From the NCBI GenBank assembly GCA_034190875.2, contig CM067344.1, positions 25,108,583-25,172,582 of the forward strand: DNA of 64,000 nucleotides, given 5' to 3'. How positions within the stretch are numbered: position 1 is the first letter of the stretch; each line of letters begins with the position of its first letter. The notes under the pieces were generated by a model, which saw only the letters and a list, made by a program, of their open reading frames with translations, was not told the DNA's origin and searched no databases. A program made the translations under genes and the position numbers. The DNA comes from Urechis unicinctus. Lineage: Eukaryota; Annelida; Polychaeta; Xenopneusta; Urechidae. This document shows, one piece after another, positions 30,947 to 42,323 of this stretch.

Positions 30947-32415
30947 CTAGGCATATATATTAAGAAACTATCATTGGCATGACCTTGAATCAGCTGAGCC
31001 ATCATATGAAATATTAAGTGCAACAGCATTTAAACCCTATTCGTCAAGGCTGTGACATTTGCTTTGACATTCGCGTATGCGATCTCTCGTGTAATCACTG
31101 CTGGATGTGTATGGGTAAAACAGGTAAATAAAGGACATCTTAAAATGGCAAGGCTTATGGGCTTATTGAATAGAACACGTTAAACATTGATTGAAAGCTA
31201 GTTTTATAATCTAGAATGTCAATTGAATTAAAACCACTCATACACTTGTTCATAGTACGTGACATATTATATACAACCACAATATATACAACGATTCAAC
31301 CCAAACAGAGAAATTTAGCAGAAACAAGCATAGTAATTACAAGAATGATTATTCATTAAGGATTCAGAATAACAACTAAATTTTTAATTATAAATGTAGT
31401 CCATTGCGCTGTTTAATTCAACAAAAGTAATAATGCCAGCATGAATGTCTTACGTATCTGTCTTGAGTGGTTTATGCTCTAACCATTTATTGTCATTTCC
31501 ACATTTAGAGTACACGTAAATCTAATCGTTGAGGATTTGTGCCATAGCATCCAAGACGTTTATATGCTTTACAACACTTGAACAGACACCATGGAACAAA
31601 CTGACATTGTCCAAAATGAATAAGACAATCGTAGTCTACAACGGACCATTGTGCGCTTGAGTTCCTGTCAGAATCTGACTGAAGGAACCTAACAAACAGT
31701 TGCCATCGGTTTCGATTCTGCAGGTCCTGAGGGGCTGATTGATTGGAATGTTGCATGTACCGGATTCATGTTTTAATTTGGTGGAGCGTTCAAAATCCAA
31801 GTTATGTTCCTTTGGATGAAATTTTTGCTAATCTTAGCAAACAGGTGTGACTAATGGAGTCACTGTGGCACTCTGGGGTCATTCACAGGTTTTGTGCTTT
31901 TTAATTGGTGAGGATGACTATTCAACATTTAAGGTGAAATTGGTAGAATTTACTTTCTTTTGTAGCTATGTCTTTTGATTTGAAAGTCGGTAGGTTTTTT
32001 CCACACACTTCTGCCACAGTGTACGACGCTCCGTAAAACGCCCTTTGTGTCCACGTACACTAGATTCTTGAGCAGAACTTGATCACCAACACTGAATTCT
32101 TGCCGTTGCTGTTTTTGGTCATATTGTTCCTTTTGAATGGACTGTGCTGATTTAATGTTGGAGGCAACTTTAGCAATCATGCAGCCCCAAAGATATGTAA
32201 TGATGTCAATTTTGATGATCATGGATTGTTCACTGTCAATGCTGTCCTGATGCATAGATGTTTGGTTGCGCTGCAGTTAAACTGGAAGCACAGCTTGCCT
32301 GTTGTACACAATTTGGAACTGCTTGTGAACATTCAAACCAGTTGGAACGGTCATCAATGGATTTTATGAATGGATCCGTGATGGCAGGGTTCTAGCGCTC
32401 ACACAAGACCATTTG
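30947..32415. other. 1.47 kb segment unique to unit 2
   Basis: The match to unit 3 stops after GTAGTAAAA at 30,946 and resumes at 32,416. The segment has no copy elsewhere in the window. It contains an integrase fossil at its right side. The rest (30,947-31,950) shows only one 83-codon minus-strand frame (31,505-31,756) that I cannot assign. Confidence 0.7.
31950..32255 (-). mobile_element. Fossil of a Ty3/gypsy-type integrase C-terminal region
   Basis: The minus-strand reading has the family pattern NIKSAQSIQKEQYDQ followed by FSVGDQVLLKN and a short basic tail. This corresponds to the AQxxQKxxYDxxH...FxVGDxVLLxN segment just after the catalytic core of Ty3/gypsy-type retroelement integrases and related cellular integrases. 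Only this part is recognisable. No catalytic core, reverse transcriptase, gag or long terminal repeats were found around it, so this is a broken, old fragment. Because it occurs in one unit only, it was either gained by that unit or lost from the others. A related integrase from another element class, or a domesticated one, cannot be excluded. Confidence 0.68.
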
Positions 32416-34529
32416 AATGTGAAGTGAAGCGTTTGATGCCCCATAAAATATCTTGTTTGCCGACAGTCTTTATGATTCTGTTATCAAAGCAATCCCGGAA
32501 ATATCTCCTTCGAGACAGCGCTTCTGACTCGAGGCGCACAGACGGTTGTCTGACGCACAAAAGCGAGCAAATTCTCATCACGAAGCGAATCACTCATTTT
32601 GTAAAATGGTAACACGAGCCTAAAAAGCAGAGGTTATAGATTGCGTCACTGCAAATAACCATTGAACGCACAAGTTGCAGCAATGCATTCCAACAGAAGC
32701 AAATCAAATATACGTGTTATCGAATTCAGAATCAACAATACGCTCGTTCCTGCTAATGTCAATATCAGCATTATACAGAGTATATCCCCAAAGTGGTGAT
32801 TTTCAAATCGTTCTTAGCGTTGTCATGCCGACAGTGTATGATTCATTTGATGAAAAGATAATGCAAGATTAATGACACAGGGTTAATTTGAAAGCCACAG
32901 CAATGACATTTTGATATATCAGTTGCGTTAAGATGTTCAATTTATTGCAATGTCGCAATAATTAGTGAAATAATGTGTGGCGAGGGTCGGATGCATCCAC
33001 ACCAGAAAATATACTTGACCTTAACATTTTTTAACATCATAGTACCATATGCATAGTTAAATGTCACTAAATCCTTGCGCTATTTGTTGTCAATATTATT
33101 CTATTATAGATAGCCCACATCATAGCCAAATAACAACATCACATAAATGCCACTAATCAAGATGGCATTGCGCAATGTTCCTTAAGTCTTTGTATCATTG
33201 GGATGGCATTATTGAGACGAATCGGTAATGTTCCAAGATATAAGTATGCGTAGAGGAATTCGCTAAGTAGTTTTAGTCAGCAAGTTATTGAAACGTGACC
33301 AAAGAGCCCTCCTGCTTAGATATAGGATATTCAGTGAAACACCCACGTAAGAAAATATACTTTTAACATTCGTGGGCATCATAGTACAATAGGCATAGGT
33401 AAATGTCACTTAATCCTTGCGCTGTTCGTTGTCACTTTTATTCTATTACAAATAGCCAACATCTAAGCAAAATAGCAACATCACATAAATACCACAACTC
33501 AAGATGGCGTCGCACGAGGTACCTTAAGTCATGGTATGATTGGGTCGCACTATTGAGAAGAATCGGTATTGTTCCAATACATACATATATGTAGAGGGCA
33601 GTTTTAGTCAGCAAGTTACTGAAATGTGACCAAAGAGCCCTCCTGCTTGGATATAGGAATTTCTTGGATTCAAGTAGGCAATTACTTTGTACAACGACTG
33701 TGTCTCATTTTCTGTCTCAATTGAGAACCAGCATGGACAGTGAAGACAGCAATGCGATCGGAGGTTACGAAAATACAAGTGTGCAAAAAGTGGCCGATAG
33801 TGGTTTGAAATTATATTCGATAGGAAAACAAGTGTTTCGAAACGTATTTCTGTGGCAATTTCATTAGTCCATGTATTTGTATTTGAGAGATATATGGTTT
33901 TTAATATATGTTTTTCACAATCATGCTAGAAACCTTCGAACGTCCACTTATATGACGAGTTGTAATCGACAGTGTGTAGGTGACAATAATCGCACACCTT
34001 ATAATGTAAATGCGGCATTGAATGAGCGATTTCGCATGCAGAGAGGATCTATCCACCATTCAAGAAATAGTATTGTGAAAGAACTAGCCTTTCGGGAACT
34101 GCACTCATCTCATCTTTAAGTAAACAGCCTTGCAAAGGCATTGTCATTAGCATTTCCAGCTTTGCGGATGTACAAGTCATTCGAGCGTTATCATGCTTAA
34201 ACATAACAGAAATGTAACCAAAAAATTGTTCTTGCACGTTATTTTACAATTGCCTACCCCTAATAAACCTAGAAAATAGCTATTGCGCCATTTCAAAATT
34301 GGCATTTGCTTGCAAAACAATGACGTGTAGAAATTTCCTGGTTTTCGGGAAAGGTGGAAAATTTTGAACATACTTATTTGATAGTAGCTATTAAGAAGTG
34401 AGTTAGTTTTCCATGATTTACGATTAAACTGAGTCACTTTCACGAATTAGCCTTCAAATATGGTTACCCATCATGTTTTCGTAACACCCTCCATGGTAGC
34501 GGCGTTAAAATTCAACCATATCTTGGCAG
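32416..34529 (+). repeat. 2.1 kb repeat block, unit 2 copy (matches 16,022-17,696 and 58,536-60,561)
   Basis: Collinear with both other copies. It shares with unit 3 a tandem duplication of about 370 bases that the palindrome arms lack, which suggests units 2 and 3 are closer to each other here than to unit 1. Its last 45 bases, to TCTTGGCAG at 34,529, match the arms but are missing in unit 3. No gene is recognised. Confidence 0.9.
32959..33655 (+). repeat. Tandem duplication, about 370 bases, two diverged copies
   Basis: Copy 1 is about 32,959-33,328 and copy 2 about 33,329-33,655. Shared landmarks are ATTNAGTGAAA, AAATGTCACTNAATCCTTGC and TTTTAGTCAGCAAGTTA. The same pair occurs at about 59,037-59,407 and 59,408-59,745. 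The palindrome arms have a single, further shortened copy (16,556-16,850). Confidence 0.85.
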
Positions 34530-34746
34530 AAACGCTCGTCCTGCTCCTAAGAGTGCACTCCCATATTCTGCTTGAATTTATCAAGATTACCATCCTGCGG
34601 CCCATTTGACCATAGTTTGTCACCATCGACACAACAAACTCCGCGTGGATGGGTGTGGCAAGGGAAAAAATTAGGTGCACAGCTGGATGGCGTTCTGATG
34701 AGAAATCAAATGCCAAAATGTCAAAGAAAATCTTTAATCATAGCAG
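34530..34746. other. Short GC-richer segment unique to unit 2
   Basis: This 217-base segment lies between the end of the 2.1 kb repeat and the start of the first 7.6 kb block. It has no other copy in the window. An 81-codon minus-strand frame covers it (34,471-34,716), but it is not recognised. Confidence 0.5.
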
Positions 34747-35654
34747 CAGGTGGTGAAAGTGCGCTTTGTTCGCATGCATAAGCTACGCAACTGCATAAAC
34801 AGTATGCAGATGCAAGAAGGTAAATGTACTGCAGAATATTCACGCCAGACTATATCTGCTGCATTTGAAATGTGATGTTTTGCTCATTCTAGGAAGCGCA
34901 ACTGCCTTCCAGCTTTGTTTTATGGCTGACATTAGGATGATCGATCGCTCGAGCTCTCAGGGAAATTGGAACCTAGATCTGGCGTGGAAGTCGTTATCGC
35001 TCTATTCGGATGGTCAACTGTAATCATTTCCGTGTTAAACAACATTAAATGAGCTGTCATTTTCCATGGAGCCAATAAAGCGATCTACATAAATGTTACT
35101 TGCTGGCCTGACAAGGACAATAATTTAATAGTTATTGATAATTTTCCACCTCTGTGTTGCTTCAAGCGATGGAAAAGTTAGTAAGCTGTCTGGGCTGTGG
35201 TGTTTGTGCACTTGAACTGTGTGGCTTAAGGCTTACCAACAAACGTCTGCTTTAACTGTTATGATGCAAACCTTTGCGTGCAATACACAGACAAAATGCA
35301 CGTATTTGAGCCTGCCGTTTTTTGGAGACACACATGGTCCCTGGTTGTTCGAACGTCCATGGCTAAATGTTGCTCGAGGGAACGGAATATAATGGCTACT
35401 GCTTTGGAGAAATAGCTGATTTCATAGACAATACTTTTCAATATATTTATTTAATAAACGATCGGTTAATGCAGTCCCATCCATTGAAGTAAGTGTATCT
35501 TGTGTCATGACTTACAGGATAACGTGTACAGCAGCAGTGCGTTATCTTGTTTCGTTTTCAAACTCTAATTAAAAAAAGAGTAGGCTTGGTTTTTATGCAG
35601 TATTTGCCAACCACCTCTTCGCAATTCGGTTGATCAGGTGCCATCGATCCCGCT

Positions 35655-35935
35655 CTCGTTTGAGCACCATTCCATTTGCTTTAATGCCACTTGGGATGCC
35701 TGCACTCTGTCATGTCGTGTAACTAACCATTCATACAGTTTTCAAGGCATGTTCAAAGCGCATGTGCCAAAGAAGAAGCAAGGAGCGAGAATAATTATAA
35801 CCATCTTATCATGCAAGTATTGCAGAATGTCCAGTATCAGCTACTTTTCATAGACACCCAACAATATGCACACGAAAATGTCATACGAGGTACATTTGAG
35901 GTAAATTCTCTTACTTTGCTTTTAGGCTATATTCA
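35655..35935 (-). repeat. Segment matching the right arm in inverted orientation
   Basis: 35,655-35,697 and 35,822-35,935 match 8,317-8,478 on the same strand, which is 18,210-18,370 of the right arm on the opposite strand. Neighbouring blocks of this unit match the right arm in direct orientation, so this piece has been flipped. About 125 bases interrupt it relative to the arms. Copy 2 has the same arrangement near 43,255-43,530. Confidence 0.8.
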
Positions 35936-35980
35936 AGGTTTTGTTCGGGTTTGGAAAAGCAATACTACACATTGGGTACT

Positions 35981-36217
35981 ATAACTTATAAATAACACCT
36001 GTCTCATTTCAGAACAATTATTATAATACTATTATTGATGTTATTATATAATTATGAACTTACATGCGAATGTTGCATGCCATATCATAATCATATAATG
36101 GGATAGATATCGCCACTAACAGAACTCTGCTCATGAACCATTTTTGATATGAACTTAAAATGCCTTTCTAAATACCAAAACAGCAATATTAATGCATATA
36201 TGAGTAAACTAGACAAA
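35981..36217. other. About 240 bases present in block copy 1 only
   Basis: Copy 2 passes from ACTATAACTTA (near 43,580) through about 15 unmatched bases to ACGTATTGTTCAGCAG, while copy 1 has some 240 extra AT-rich bases. No terminal inverted repeats were seen, so deletion in copy 2 and insertion in copy 1 are both possible. Confidence 0.65.
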
Positions 36218-37834
36218 GTACGTATTGTTCAGCAGATGATATTGTGGCTTTAGCACCGGACTTACGGTCGTCATCTAGGCATACAATTGACGATATATCT
36301 TGGCAAAATAATATCCCACAGCTGAGCATTGCAATTCATCACATCGTTTTAGGGCATGATTTCTGATAAAAAAAGTACACCACTATAGCTTGCGGCATCA
36401 ATTTCAATGCCTTGCCAAGAAAGGATGCATCAATAATGGGTCCCTCTGGCTGGCATGAAAGTAAATGTAGTTTTCATTAGGTCCGTTGGACCTAATAGTT
36501 AAGCAGCCGTCATAATTGTTCTTGCTCTACTCAGGCAGTAGAAAATATATATTTACTTCAGTGATATCATAATACATTATAATTACATGGTCCTATGAAT
36601 AGAGAAGACAATCAAATTGATGACATATTTAATTGCGACCATTAAAAAGATGACACCAGGCAGTTCAATATCTAAGTGTGTGATAAGATGCTTAACTAAA
36701 CGATCGCTTTGCTATATACATTTCACATGTTACTATACACATATATGGGAATAGTGCAAGGTAAGTGTCATATTTGCATGATCGCTGTCTATGCCCCGGG
36801 GTCTCATGATCGCTGGTCCCACAAGCGTCTCTACAGAACACGAGCTTCATCTGGAGTGAATGCCTGCCACTAACAGGTCGTTAATTTGAAATAATCATTA
36901 CCTTCATAAAGTCCGCAAATGATTCAATTATTCTTCTCCCATTCCCAACAAGTACCCATTTAGCAATGGCTGACCATCAAAATGATTTGATGGTTACCTT
37001 AACGCCGGGTAGAGAATCTAACCCACCATAGACCGAAGGCAATAGATCATCGTGATGTCAGCAGTCAAACATCAGTAAAAGGAAGCCACGTCTGCTTTTT
37101 TGGAGTGAGCATGATATCGCATGCAGCCACATGTATCATACTTCGCTCTAATGCGATGGAAAGTGGCGCCCCCTCTCCCACCAATACTCCGTTTCTCAAT
37201 AAAGTAGATTTGTATCTTAAGTATACGACTCAATCGTATTGTAACCATATGCTGCTGTGTTGATAACTGGATAGGGTATTTCGCATGGCGGCGCAATCCA
37301 CCCTTTGTGTTTTCTGTATAAAAGTGTGAACAGTTTTCTATTCATGTCCGTATTCTGTTCCACTAAGCTAGTATTGTTTGGGAATAAAACAGGGCATGTG
37401 TCTGTTTTGATATAAATGCGGAACCCTTTGATATAAGACAGGTACCCAGAAGCTGAGTGGAATTCATTGTGCGACAATAATGTCAATCCAATGGCGCACG
37501 AGATGGAATTATTCATGCAAGTTCCGTACTGTATCTGACTTATCGGAGGCAGATTTCGTTAAATGAACTTGACGTTATTAACATCGGAATGAGATATTGG
37601 ACATGGTTTTCCTATTGCTTCCGGATATTTTGCTTAAGCAGGAAGTATCCATGGCAATGGTTATTTACTGCGTGTACGAACGATTGATAACAATTATATG
37701 CCGTTGAGATAACCCTGACAATGGTTACTTACTTTTCATGTAGTATTCAACGCAGCTCTTCACAAAATGCATCGAACGAATTTCTATTAAATAAATAAAA
37801 GTACATCCTATTGCCAATCGACCAGTGCTGTAGA

Positions 37835-38576
37835 ATAAATAGGTATATATAAAAGCTGACTGAATACATGCAAAACCGCAAATAGCGAAATGATACTGAT
37901 GATTTGATTTGACAGTTAAAGTGTGAACGTGTAGTTAAGGTGTTACAAGTTTCTGAACGAGGAATGGTGAGAAGAATTTGTACGTTGTGTCTGGAATTTA
38001 AAGAGGCAGTCTTGACGTGCTCTTTGTTAAAATTTATGTGATGGGAGTAAGCTCAGAAACTTGAGCATAGGAGCATAGCCGATCCATTCTCGAGTAAATC
38101 AAAACAAAGCGGGGATGGTTCGCTATATTGAGTGACATGAAAGACTGTCAGGTTGCCTTATGCAGCTGCATTAAGGGGTGAACCGATTTCTATTCATGTT
38201 CATATTCCGCTCCGGTAAGCTAGTATTGCTCGGGAATATGTTGTATGCATTACGTACTTGATCTGTATATGCGTCAACGTCTTTAAAGAAAACCTTACTT
38301 TCAACAATGCGACTGTAGTGGCTACAAAACACACATACATGAACAAAACCTGCTCCTCGTTACCCCAAAGCATCAGTGGGTTGGGATTTGTCCTGACTCG
38401 CACGAGTTGTTCTTTAGTCAGTTTTGTGACACATTTTCGGCTGACATTTGTGCGACCCTTGGCCTCTGGGAATTCCATCAGTTCGTTGTCCAGTAACGCG
38501 CTGGACATTGGTATAGGAGCTCGACAACATAATTGATGATATCATACTGTAGTGATCATGCATTGCAGGTCAGCGT
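37835..38576. other. 742-base insertion in the 7.6 kb blocks relative to the palindrome arms
   Basis: In the arms, GTGCTGTAGA (ending 23,164) is followed after about 15 bases by GTGATAATGAAGTGG. Here 742 bases intervene. The insert contains a copy (38,188-38,237) of the 50 bases that lie just left of the unit-1 homology edge at 37,331-37,383 (TTCTATTCATGT...AAGCTAGTATTG), and the exon-like frame 38,200-38,508. The twin in block 2 is about 45,220-45,922. Confidence 0.7.
38200..38508 (-). other. Exon-like open frame of unknown function, copy 1
   Basis: A minus-strand frame of 102 codons. The first 54 codons after the ATG are hydrophilic and protein-like (starts MSSALLDNELMEFPEAKG) and the DNA under them is clearly GC-richer than its surroundings. 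A CAG|GTTTTG at the end of this part could be a splice donor. Beyond it the frame becomes hydrophobic and less convincing. The segment KLTKEQLVRVRTNPNPLML faintly recalls the LTxEQxxxIxxNRxxALxLR basic motif of XPA/SMARCAL1-type proteins, but this is only a resemblance. Between the two copies there is one base difference in the frame, and it is silent. The neighbouring bases are also nearly identical, so this does not prove selection. It could be a captured host exon or chance. Confidence 0.25.
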
Positions 38577-38734
38577 TTGTGATATTGAAGTGGACATTTT
38601 CCCGAGTGGCAATGTTGTTACTCCTACTGTGAATCGTAGCTGTATTGCTGTTGAACTGATTATAATAGAATAGTGGTCAATACCCTTTGGTTTGGGCATT
38701 GACTAGTTTGAATCGTAAGCACGTATCTGCGCTG

Positions 38735-39535
38735 TAATTGACCAGTATGTGGCTTAACCTTCTAGGTGGGACATGTTTTCATATCCAATTCATAATGCCA
38801 AAGCTTTCACAGCCAATCTTGAAACACTGGGTCTTTTCTCGGACCCTTAATCTTCCTCGTCACCATCCTTTGCCTTATCCGTTTAATCATATCTCATGCG
38901 GTCGACAGGCATGGTTTCGCCGACGACACACACATATGCATTGCTTTCACAGGCAACCTAGATTCAACATCCACGCGAAAAAAGAATGTAAGACTATAGA
39001 ACAGCCTGACTTAGATCTCTGCCAGGCGGACTGCAAACAAGTTCAAGTTCATCTCATATCAGACCAAAACGAGAAACCGCTCCGTAACTCACCTTCACAG
39101 CTGAGCAACTTTCGGTTGCCATCCCATTGTTTTTAAGATCTGTTAGGGGCCAATTAAAAATCTCGGGTGCACGTTTGATTCGTCACTCTCAATGATAGCC
39201 CAGGTCAAGCAAATGTCTAGTCAGCTTGTCTCTGGTCATCTCACGACTCCATTACTGCAACATTCTCCCATATGGCGTCTCAGATGTGCTCCTCTTAAGG
39301 CCCCTGAATACATATGCCAGATGCTTAACCTCTCCCTCGTTCAGCAAGCAACGATCTCATTGTAGCGCTCAGAGCGAACGTGCCCACAGTCGATGTCAAT
39401 ATCTTCAATGTTTATGCCCCGCGTCAATGGAATAGAATGTAGCCAATGATAAGACACTCTGTATCCCGGCCTAAGTTTAAGGCAGCTCTCAAAGCGCATG
39501 TCTCTTCCGGGTAGCTTTCCAGTCCTATAGCAACT
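38735..39535 (+). mobile_element. CR1/L2-type LINE fragment, block copy 1 (3' tail lost)
   Basis: Same insertion as at 23,340. The catalytic box reads FADD (38,915-38,926), the ancestral form that the arms have changed to FTDD. The NLGCTFDSSLSM segment is well preserved near 39,160-39,190, SRLHYCN follows near 39,235, and a segment close to APRQWNRMW and FKAALKAHV lies near 39,415-39,500. The block around LEHGVLQG is shortened. The GCGCTATATAAAT tail seen in the arms is missing after about 39,535. Confidence 0.8.
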
Positions 39536-39951
39536 AATGCAATGAGATCCATAATTCTGACCGAAACTCTGACAGTGCTAAAATAGCCACTCGGAATGAT
39601 CCCCACTGATTCACTATTCCGTTATTACTTTCAGTAGTCTAACATTTGTTTGATGTAGCAAGATGTAACGTCCCTTGTCATCGTAAAACCTTGACGGTGA
39701 CTAATAGTACAGTGTCTTAAACATCGGCCGAATGTTTTAAAAACCTCATCAACCAAGCGAACCGTTAAACACGACCTTATATAAAGCAAGAACCGAAAGA
39801 CAAGACGCGCTACATCAAACAGAAACTAAACCGAACATGCACTTTCACATTCAGAATTCTGAAATGATATTGTTCATCAGGCATGCTACGAAACTCCGCC
39901 CTTGTGAGGACGCTATTAAACACAGGCAATCGCTCCTTCCCACAGAGTGTG

Positions 39952-39971
39952 GAGGAGGGGGGGGGGGGGGG
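39952..39971 (+). repeat. Poly-G tract (15 consecutive G)
   Basis: GGA followed by GGA and an uninterrupted G run to 39,971. The equivalent site in block 2 (47,302-47,320) is GGAGGGAGGGGAGGGGGGG, and the arms have only short G runs there. The tract has grown in the blocks. It could form a G-quadruplex and is prone to sequencing error. Confidence 0.85.
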
Positions 39972-42185
39972 TATTTAGGACATAGCAGGGTGAATTGCCT
40001 TCCGTTGCAATATTTAGCTGAATTTTATTCAAAAGCTAATAAAAAAAACCAGCCGTTTGTAGAAAGTTATGCAGTATCAATTTTACGGCCTGTACTTGTA
40101 ACATGTTGACACATATTTGTATGACGTTGAAGTTTCGACAGTAGCAAGTTGAAGCCAATATAATATATTCTTAAACGAGTAAAAGCCAATGCTAAAGATG
40201 ATCCCACTTTGCAATATTGGATAGCGGTATCACAAAACATAACACAAAAGCCCACTGAGATATGGCGTTGAGGTCATCTTAAATGAATACCTTCTCGATA
40301 TCAAATCATAGATATGCCGATACCTATTCATTAAAACGTGTGGGAATTGCATGTTTGTATGTTCGTTGATAGTCCTATCCATTTAATTTTGTACTGGTGT
40401 ATAATACCTTTAACTATATGTACTGTATAACCATTAAAAGTTGATCCATTGCTGCGACAGATGTTACGACAATTTAATACCGAATGAAGCATCGCTTTGA
40501 CGACACACGAGGTTTGCAATTCATCATCATATTGACAACCACGTCCTGCAAGATATTTACAACTCTATATCCGTCTACTACCCGATATTAACGACACCCT
40601 TGGTCTATATGTTTACTATTTTTCTCGTGCTAATTGGCAAGTTTCCTGAATATTAATAGGTTTTCAATCTATTCGCAAGGAGAGTTGCGTTCTTACGTGA
40701 AGTAATGTTTAGACGAATACTTCAGGTGCGACTGCCTCTATTCATGTATTGATAAATTGTATTACGCACGTATCATTCCATCGATCTTACATTAGCAGGA
40801 ATCTCTTCAGGTTCATTTCACATAAAATTCCAACCCGCATGGTGATAAGCTAGTCTGTGTCCCACACTCTATAGGCTACGCTACGCTGCTCACCCAAAAT
40901 ATTCTGCATCTGCAAGGGTTGCAAATAACAGTTAAGTACGAGTGAATAATGTGTCACCTCGTCACTAAGACTAGGGGTTCTGTTTCCGGACAGCATGATA
41001 CGTTTTGTTGTGCTGGAACCATACATGCAATTACTTCTACATCCAAATAATCAAACTGAGTATAATGCTGGTATGATAAGATTAACCAATCCGGTGTAGG
41101 GGTGCTCACGAGTCATTGACCGACTTGACTAATGTTAATGTGATCTTGAAAAGCCCGCTAACAACTTTTCTTCCATAAAACACACATCACAAACAGAAAC
41201 ACCATACTAAGTTGGCTGTACGGAATTAGAACCGCAACGGGGTTATTTGTAACTTATTCCGTACATGTACGCAAATATGTATATCCGCAGTTGCACCTGG
41301 GCTTATAGTTTCAATCAATAAACAAATCGTGTCGTTTTTCACATCGTCCTTACGGTGTGTTATGTTATCATGGAATTAGTTTCTTATTTACGTTCCTGAA
41401 TGATACCTTGTGCCACTTGTCTGTTTTCCAGAAAGAGGCAGGACTAGTTTCATTACAGGCCGATAGTCATCAATATTCTTAACACCTATATTGTGAAGTG
41501 TGTGGAGTGTTTAAATGACACCGCCCAGTAGGTCAGAGTGTTAGTCATATGTCAGGTTAAGGACGGGGCTGAGCATGTTTTATTCCAGGGTGTGGTCTAG
41601 TGTTGAATTGCGGGTTACCGATTTTAAGTGAAAGACAAGCTATTCCAGGGTGTGGTCCGGTGTTTAAGTATTCGTGGCAAGTCGTGAGAGAAAGCCATTC
41701 CCAATCTTGACAGTTAGTCTCAGCGAAATAATGTAAGGTGGCGGGTTATCTTACCGAACAGCGAGAGGGAGTTTTTGTTTGATTGTGACACGTGTTAGAC
41801 GATGCATTACGAACATTATGGCGAGAGCATAAATTGACAAAAAGCTATTGACATCAAATTGCCATTCCCCTATTCCTTCTTTTATCATTTGTTTAGTAGA
41901 TGAGGATTTCAGAGTTTTATTCAATGAATGAGAGCCGGTGTCAGAGGTTTATATCACAACTGACGAGACGAGAGATCCATTGGTAAAAATGTCTACAAAT
42001 TTTATCTTTAACGGTTGAAGATGTTTTGGGGTGCAGCGTTCCATTACCATGGCCGTTGTTTAAGATCGCGGCACAGCGCAGGCAAGTTATTGTGCCTAGT
42101 AGAGATATTTGGTTTTATGTAGAGCCGTTTAATAGATTTGTTTCTTAAACGCTTGTTGAGACCAAAGCTGAGCGCGAGGATGTGA

Positions 42186-42323
42186 CATCACTCTGAGATG
42201 GATGAGCAACAGGCTGAGATGGATCAGCAACAGGCTGAGAGAGTTCAGCAAGATAACGTGCGGCCGGTAGAAAGCCTTAATATGATGCTGTTAGAACAGG
42301 TGACCAACCGAAAGGCGGAGTGA
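42186..42323 (+). other. Short open frame with a 7-residue repeat
   Basis: Two exact-length 21-base repeats (42,195-42,215 and 42,216-42,236) encode EMDEQQA and EMDQQQA in a frame that runs to a stop at 42,321. The charged, glutamine-rich heptads look coiled-coil-like. In block 2 (49,535-49,590) only one repeat is present and the frame is closed early. I cannot assign a function. It may be a decayed piece of a longer gene or element. Confidence 0.2.
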
